The translations under genes and the position numbers were made by a program. Of a stretch of 64,000 nucleotides of DNA, positions 57,444-64,000 are shown in pieces. Below the pieces are notes generated by a model. The model did no database searches, was not told where the DNA came from, and saw only the letters and a program-made list of their open reading frames with translations. Where the stretch lies: NCBI GenBank assembly GCA_035771175.1, contig CM069593.1, positions 33,182,741 through 33,246,740 on the forward strand, given 5' to 3'. Position 1 is the stretch's first letter, and each line of letters begins with the position of its first letter. This DNA is from Paratinospora sagittata. Lineage: Eukaryota > Streptophyta > Magnoliopsida > Ranunculales > Menispermaceae.

Positions 57444-59072
57444 TCCACTGTCCAGATACCATATATCTCCATTTTTATTCAACTACGCAACATATATTAC
57501 TTTTGATTTTGGTACCCACTTTGCTTTGGGTCCATGCATGTTAGCATCAATAAGAACATTATTTTGAATCCATGCATATTTCTTCTTTCTTACATTGATA
57601 ACATTACATCTCAACATGGTATGACCTTCCCTGTGACAGTTATGGGCATTTAGGTCTTTCGGTTAGTACAGTGTTATACTCTTTTTGTTTTGACTCATTT
57701 GTGTATCCAAATCCTGTTTTGTCAAAAGCACAACGCTGTGATCCAAACATCATATCAAATAATTTTTGACCGTTTGTGAACTTGATCACTGTGTGGTTAA
57801 GATTTTCCTTTTCTCTCCTAAGAGATTCATTTTTACTTTTTAGTTTTTCTATCACTTTCTTAATCTGAACATTATCTAAGGATAGTTCATCTAATTCTTC
57901 TTGTTGAGATTCCAATTACTCCTCAAGAGCTTTCGTTAAACTCTTTTTGAGTTTCTTATTTTTCTTGACCTTTTTACTAAATCTAAGTTCAAGAATAACA
58001 GTTTCACTTAATGGTTCACATTTTACCTCAATATTTGCCATCAAGCAAATAGCAACCTTATGATCTTAATCATCCTCGCTAGAGCTTGAGTCATCCCAAA
58101 TAGCTTTAAGAACCTTCTTGTCCTTCTTTCTTGAGTTGTTCATCTTAGACTTATTTGGATACTCACTCTTAACATGACCTGGTTTGTTACAACCGTAACA
58201 AATTAATTCTACAGGTTTTGCTTCAATTTTTTTTCTTTGTGGAATTTTGAGCTTGAACCACTCTTTCCCTTTCTCCTAATAAATATGTTGAACTTTCTTG
58301 ATAACATAATAATGTCTTCTTTTGAATCAGAATCATCTTCTGACTCAGTTTCAACATTTAAGGCAATAGATTTCTTCTCATTTTCCTCAACCTTGGTTGG
58401 GCATTTCTTATCTTTCAATTTCATCTCATGAACCATTAATGAGCCACATAGTTCAACAATGGTATATTCAGCCAAATTCTTGGCTTCTTCAATAATCGTG
58501 GCCTTGGGTTTCCAAACTCTGGGTAGACCTCTCAAAAACTTCCTAATAGTTTCTTCTTGGTCATAACTTCTACCTAAGGCTTTCATCTCATTGATGTTTG
58601 TTGTAAACAGAGCAATAGCCTCAGCTATAAATTTGGTTTCATCCATCCTATAGGTCTCATATTTTTAAACTAGCATTTGGAGCTTTGCCTTTTTGACTTG
58701 CAATGTTCCTTCGTGGGTTACCTTTAATCTTTCCCTGATTTCCTTAGCTACTTCACACCGCTAACCCTATTGAACTTTTCAACTGATAAACTTCAAAACA
58801 AAATGTTTACAGCTTGGTTGTTTAGTAACTCTTTTTTTTTCCTTAATGGTCCATTCATCTAGCTCATTAGGGATAGCAACACCTTCTACTATCTTTGTAG
58901 GTGTTGGACAGCCATTTGTCACAACATCTCACATTTCTAAGTCTTGGGCTTTAAGGTAAAATTTAATCTTGGTTTTCCAATGCAAATAATTATCTCCTTT
59001 AAACAAGGGTGGCCGGTTGGTGACATTTCCTTCACCTGAAAGATGAGCATCTCTAGCACTTTGTCCTACCAT
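57444..59072 (-). pseudogene. Element B gag and start of pol
   Basis: ATG at 59072-59070. NRPPLFKG-NYLHWKTKIKFYLKAQDLEM, then a stop where C has Trp. DEWTIKEKKR keeps the Trp that C lost. UBN2 core at 58646-58209 (NINEMKALGRSYDQEET, FLRGLPRVWKPKATI). First CCHC at about 58205-58160, coiled coil at 57915-57800, second CCHC near 57660-57610 (HNCHREGHTMLRCN-type reading, first Cys not intact). At 57444 it reads WYLDSGC, the intact catalytic DSG of the protease, and is cut there by C; the next codons (SRHMTGD) are at 48451. Confidence 0.88.
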
Positions 59073-59111
59073 ACTTAATCAAAGATTGTTAGATACTTTA
59101 ATGGTTAACCT

Positions 59112-59123
59112 GCTCTAATACCA
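59112..59123 (-). other. Primer binding site of B
   Basis: On the minus strand TGGTATTAGAGC, one change from TGGTATCAGAGC, two bases from the LTR edge. Confidence 0.88.
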
Positions 59124-59125
59124 AT

Positions 59126-61151
59126 TATTGGCCCAAATGTGTCCGAGAAGGGGGGTGAATTGGACACTTAGCAGATTAAAACCTTTCTTTTTAAAATGAT
59201 AATAATATGAAAGCAGGTTAAGCAAAATATGACAAAGATAGCTCAATGATTATAATAAAAGAAACTAGCCAACAATACACACATATTTATAGTGGTCCAG
59301 CCGCACCTACATCTACTACCTAACCACCTCAGTTAGGATTTGTCCAAACTCCACTAACAGATCTTCTTACAGGTGAAGATCAAACCGTTTACACTTTCTC
59401 AACTTCACAGGCTTGAGAACAACCTTAACCGTTTCTCAACTTCACGGGCTTAAGAACAACCTTAACCAACTGAGCAACATTTTTTTTTTATTTCCAGTGA
59501 CTAACCAGTCACCAATAACTTAGATACAAGATTGAAATATGATTCCCTTTACTCATAATCAAAGGAATACTTGCAAAGCTTTTGAATTGAACCTTCTGTT
59601 ACCACAGATTCAGCAAAGTATATAAGGTGAAGTGCAGATGAAATGACAGGTTCGAAAAGTTTTCTTCTTCTTCAATGGATTTTGAAAATATATTAAATAA
59701 ATATTGACAAATCTAGAAGATTTCAAGTATTTCAAAGTATCAAGAGTTTTTTGCAGCAAATAGAAGTATAACTTTCAAGAGTATTTGCACAAGTGAACAC
59801 TGTTCAAAGATTTAAAAAATGCGTTATCGGTTTTCTCATTTTTTTTGTTCTATCTTTTCAAATGCTTTAAGGTAGCATATATATAGAGACAACAATGGAA
59901 ATTTGGACTTGAACATTTTTCAAGAAAGTTTTTGGTGCACAAAGTTATTTCAAAATCAACAGAAACATTTTTTCTAAAAAAGAATTGATTCAGTCTGTGC
60001 AATTACGATAACAACACCTGAATCTTCTAATCATTCATGAGAATAGGATGTTCTGATAAATTTTTAAATCATACTTAAAATGGTTAGAAAACTTCTAAAA
60101 AAGTAATCTGAAAAAGTGTACAGTTGACAACTTTATGACAGTGTTGGATTAGCGTCTTGATTAGTCAATCAACGTCCTGACACGTAAAGCCAACTATTGT
60201 CATTTTGTTCATGTAGGGCGCTCAAACAACATGAGTGTCCTACTAAAATGTGAAGTGAGGGCGCTACTTGAATGTAAGTGACCTGACTTACTTAAGACTT
60301 TTAAAACCATAAAAACGATAAGTTCGCTACTGATCAATCAGCGTCCTGATGAGTTACATAGTTGGTTCTTATGAAGACGTTATTGGAATGTGAGGGTCCT
60401 GATAGATAAGTGACTCCAACATAAGCACTATCAGCGTCTGGACTCATTTTTTTAAAACAAAATAACAGAAGGGCACTACTGAACTGTAAGCTTCTTGATG
60501 CTTGAAATACTTAAGATCAATCAGTGTGTTGATATTCAATCAACGTCCTGATATATTCATTTGTATGAATTAATGAGGGCGCTACTCAAGATGTAAGCGT
60601 CCTGATAAATAAGTACATTTTCAACCTAAAACCTTATCTGCGTCCTAATGTGTCATCAACGTCCTGACTTACCAAGTACAGGAGGGCGCTACTGAGACAT
60701 TAGCGTTCTGATTGATGCATCAGCGTCCTAATGGATACTTAAGAACAATTTCGATATTTTTTTAATATTTTAAAGCTCGATTAAACAAGATTGAACACTC
60801 GGTATTTTGAATCAAATCAAAAGTTGAAAATTCATTGAGTGATCAATAAAATCAAGAAAAAATACCTTAAAATCGAATCGATTAAACCATGCAATCATGC
60901 ACATTTGTTGAATCATATGATAACAAAGATTCTACAACCTAAACATAGTCTAATAACACAAAGATATGTCTTCAAACGATCATGGTTTCCAATTTGATCT
61001 TGAAAGCTTTTTCACCATGCATCATCGAGTCTACGGGTGAATCTTCATGTGAAATTAGATGTGCAATGCATATATTATAATAATCAGAATGTGATTTGTA
61101 ATCATCAAAATATATTTTCTCATCTGGGTCATGAGGGAAATTAGATTAACA
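59126..61151 (-). repeat. 5' LTR of B
   Basis: 2026 bp, TATTGGCC (changed from TGTTGGCC) to GATTAACA. TATA-like TATATATA at about 59878-59885, dyad array 60216-60707, leader hairpins about 59365-59470 with one unit more than the 3' LTR. Confidence 0.92.
60216..60707 (-). promoter_or_regulatory. Dyad array in U3 of B 5' LTR
   Basis: Six or more dyads with 11-base spacers in plus reading, from GGGCGCT/AGTGTCC at 60216 to GGGCGCT/AGCGTTC at 60683/60701, with single CAGCGTCCTGA half-sites between. Confidence 0.7.
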
Positions 61152-61156
61152 GAAAG

Positions 61157-64000
61157 TAATATAAAGTGCAAGAAAGAAATCAAAGTGACATAACGTTTTA
61201 GAGTGGTTCGGCTTCTTCAAAGCCTAGCTCCACTTCTTAACCTCCCCGGTTAAGATTTCTCAAACTCCACTAAACTTGATTCAACTTACAGGTGTGAATC
61301 AAATCACTACAACTTGATCCAATTTATGGGTGTGGATCCTACCTAACTTTGATTCAACTTACGGGTGTGAATCAAAACGTTACAAACACCGACCTCCAGT
61401 TAGGAGTCTTCCCACTTGGCTAACAAGCCAAGTCAAATATAATAATGTATATAAATGTATATAAATGATAGAGAGTGCTCTTACCAAACAACTCTCAAAG
61501 ATTAAGTACAAATGAAATGAATACTTCCTTAGATGAATCAGCCAAAATAATGAAGTATATAGTGCAGGCTAGTAATGGGGGTTCCGAATTGATTTCTTGA
61601 CTTGGAAGAGACGTATATGAAGCAAACAAGTCAAAGAACTCCAGAACATTTGAAATCTCTCAAGAAGATGTTCTCACAAAGTGAGGAGGAAAACACTTAG
61701 AGATTTCTTTTGGAATCAACAAGGTGTTAGTAGAGAATATTTTAATTAAGATATCCTAGCAAAACTGTGTAAGGAATAGAAAAATCGAGCAAGCAGAAGT
61801 GCCCACATTTTTCTCGTTAGAAATATCAGATATTTGTCTCAGACGTGGATAGCGTGCTACTGGGTTGTGTATCATGTTCTCCATTGACAGATAGCAGGCT
61901 ATAGCATGTCGATATACACAAACTCGAGAGCTTGAGTTTCTGACTTTCCGATAGCGTGTTATCAAGGCCTATGGCGCGCTATTGCCCATTTTACTAAAAA
62001 TGGAAAGATCACGGCAACAACTTTATAGCGAGTTATCAAAGGGGATAGCGCTATAGACAATTTTCCAGAAAAACAAATGTTTTATTATAGATCCCTATCA
62101 ACGTGCTATCAACACCGATAGTGCGCTAGTGCCTTCTGGAAAATTTTGGCAAATTGCTGGATAGCCTTATTTTTGAAAAACTAAAGAACAATTCCATTGA
62201 CTCAAAACATAGTGATATAAGATTATAAACTTTTAAATAATTCAAGACTCATTGAAATTATGATTAAAACCTTTCGAAAAACATTTTTTTCAAAATGAAA
62301 TACAATATCGAAAAGATTTTGAAGACTTTGCAATTTTCAGAGTTTTAGTGTTGAGATTGATCGAGAGGTTACCCTACACACCAAAGATCAAACTAATGCA
62401 TTAGACATGACATATGTCTTCGTTCTTCGAGCTTGATCTTTGCAGACTTCGATAGCTATTGTTTGATGTGTTGTTGATGATTACTTGTAGCTCATAGAAA
62501 GAAAATACAGGTGATGTGTTCTTGTTTGATGTGTTTTCTTACCGAGAACACTTCATATACTTACAGTTTAAAATAATAGATAGCCTCTGGAAATCTCAGC
62601 AGAAAAGGGATAAAATGAAGAACTTGCAAAATAATGAGGTTATCTTCAAGACAGTTTGCAATTTTGATTCCATTCGAAGGTTGTTTGAGCAAATGCAAGA
62701 ATCACGACTTTCTTCTATTTAAACACTCTTTGGAAAGCTCGGTCTAACTTGCAAAAATCGTGTGTGTTCTATCTTTGAAAATTAGAGAATGAGGGCTTTA
62801 TAAAATTAACAGTTGCATGTTAAAGAGCAAGAGAGTACAAAATGATTTGAATTCAAGACGTTATTTAATCTAAAGTTGTTTTGGGCGTGCTAGACAATGG
62901 GAATCATCAAGGTGTTAGTAGAAAATATTTCAATTAAGATAACCTAGCAAAACTGTGTAAGGAATAGAAAAATGGAGCAAGCAGAAGTGCCCACATTTTT
63001 CTCGTTAGAAATATTAGATTTTTGTCTCAGACGTGGATAGCGTGCTATTGGGTTGTTTATCATGTTCTCTATTGACAGATAGCAGGCTATAACAGGTCGG
63101 TATACACAAACCCGAGAGCTCGAGTTTTTGACTTTCCGATAGGGTGTTATCAAGGCCTATGGCGCGCTATTGCCCATTTCACTAAAAATGGAAAGATCAC
63201 GAAAATAGCTTTATAGCGAGTTATCAAAGGGGATAGCGCTATAGACAATTTTCCAGAAAAACAAATGCTTTATTATAGAACCCTATCAGCGTGCTATCAA
63301 CACCGATAGTTCGCTAGTGTCTTTTGGAAAATTTTGACAAATTGCTGGAAAGCCTTATTTTAAAAAACTAAGGAACCATTCCATTGACTCAAAACATACT
63401 GAGATAAGATTATAAACTTTTAAATAATTCAAAACTCATTGAAATTATGATTAAAACCTTTCGAAAAACATTTTTTTCAAAATAAAATACTATATCGAAG
63501 TGATTTTGAAAACTTTGCAATTTTAAAAGTTTTAGTGCTGAGATTGATCGAGAGGTTACCCTACACACCAAAGATCAAACTAATGCATTAGACATGATAT
63601 ATGTCTTCATTCTTTGAGCTTGATCTTTTTAGACTTCGATAGCTATTGTTTGATGTGTTGTTAATGATTAGTTGTAGCTGTTAGAAAAAAAAATACAGGT
63701 GATGTGTTCTTGTTTGATGTGTTTTCTTACCGAGAACACTTCATATACTTACAGTTTAAAACAATAGATAGCCTTTGGAAATCTCAGTACAAAAGGGATA
63801 AAATGAAGAACTTGCAAAATAATGAGGTTATCTTCAAGACAGTTTGAGATTTTGATTCAGTTCGAAGGTTGTTTGGGCAAATGCAAGAATCATGACTTTC
63901 TTCTATTTAAACACTCATTAAAAAGCTCCGTCGAACTTGCAAAATTCGTTTGTGTTCTATCTTTGAAAACCAAAGAATGAGGGCTTTATAAAATTAGCAG
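61157..64000 (-). repeat. LTR J, right part (continues past the window)
   Basis: Continues from 6580 after element B. On the minus strand it holds the conserved leader segment (61201-61255: GTGGTTCGGC, CTTAACC/GGTTAAG hairpin). Leader hairpins are at 61278-61300, 61316-61338 and 61351-61373. U3-like text has ATAGCGYGCTAT motifs (61845-62140 and 63036-63320). No gene is present; short frames at 61756, 62516 and 62944 lie in the duplicated LTR text. Length already exceeds 2.9 kb because of an internal duplication. Confidence 0.75.
61721..64000 (-). repeat. 1.19-kb tandem duplication in LTR J
   Basis: The text from AAGGTGTTAG at 61721 recurs from 62909, an offset of 1188 bases, and stays alignable to the window end with scattered differences. 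Both copies carry the ATAGCG motif cluster and the block ending in TTCTATTTAAACACTC. Confidence 0.9.

Larger units (their letters stand above)
6586..61151 (-). mobile_element. Copia element B (SIRE/Maximus type), with all elements nested in it
   Basis: TSD GAAAG is at 6581-6585 and 61152-61156. The 3' LTR is 6586-8562 and the 5' LTR 59126-61151. Internal pieces are gag 59072-57444, then after the 9 kb insertion of C, pol 48451-45409, then after the insertion of solo LTR F, a 3' tail 8745-8563 ending in a polypurine tract. Without insertions it would be about 8.9 kb, the same as C. All frames are interrupted, so it is dead. Confidence 0.9.

Noticed and set aside
1..64000. Host protein-coding, tRNA or rRNA genes
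   Set aside because: Every long frame is retroelement-derived or lies in LTR text; no tRNA-like cloverleaf or rRNA stretch was recognised by eye. A tRNAscan or Infernal run could still find something small.

Overview
This 64 kb window looks like repeat-rich nuclear DNA of a flowering plant. It is AT-rich and I see no convincing host gene, rRNA or tRNA. Nearly every base can be assigned to LTR retrotransposons or their remains. The lineages are typical of angiosperms: Ty1/Copia elements of SIRE/Maximus type (LTRs of about 2 kb, two CCHC knuckles, YVDD reverse transcriptase, initiator-Met tRNA primer site) and Ty3/Gypsy chromoviruses of Tekay/Del type (RT, RNase H, integrase, C-terminal chromodomain). 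The sequence alone does not identify the species. All coding regions are broken by stops or frameshifts, so the products are fossils.

The layout is a set of nested insertions that can be resolved by 5-bp target-site duplications (TSDs). Left edge (1-6580): a minus-strand Copia derivative A, with LTR, gag relic and a captured 'plant transposon protein' gene; then an LTR of gypsy family K, a plus-strand Copia RNase H remnant, and the start of LTR J. Copia element B (6586-61151, minus, TSD GAAAG) sits inside LTR J, which resumes at 61157 and runs past the window end. B is about 9 kb of its own sequence, stretched to 54.6 kb by two insertions. One is solo gypsy LTR F (8751-45403, TSD TATTA). The other is Copia element C (48457-57438, plus, TSD GAGCA), a relative that landed next to B's DSG protease motif. 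LTR F contains solo LTR H (about 8949-11733), the Tekay chromovirus G (12300-25237, TSD ATAAA, itself holding a solo LTR with TSD GCTAT) and Copia element D (26514-45120, minus, TSD GTGAG). D contains a minus-strand chromovirus remnant K, a solo LTR 29922-32751 (TSD CATCA), a foldback element with a solo LTR in its centre (37609-39090; TSD CGCAA), a gag relic, and a solo LTR 42144-44711 in its 5' LTR.

The most interesting signals are in the LTRs, not the proteins. (1) The U3 of the B/C/A/H LTRs carries a degenerate array of 25-bp dyads, GGACGCT-N11-AGCGCCC, whose 11-nt spacing is held while the spacer sequence changes. (2) The R/U5 leader of the Copia LTRs carries hairpins with a near-constant ACCCGTAA loop and stems that change in a compensatory way between families, followed by a second covarying hairpin and a third conserved one before the primer site. 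(3) Several unrelated LTR families have their own arrays of short CpG-containing palindromes in the comparable place. One is a 21-bp-periodic array of GAACGTTC (a GAAnnTTC heat-shock-element core) directly upstream of a TATA box. Other points are a doubled 5' LTR in G, a probable gene-conversion tract between G's LTRs, and an accessory reading frame 3' of chromovirus K integrase.
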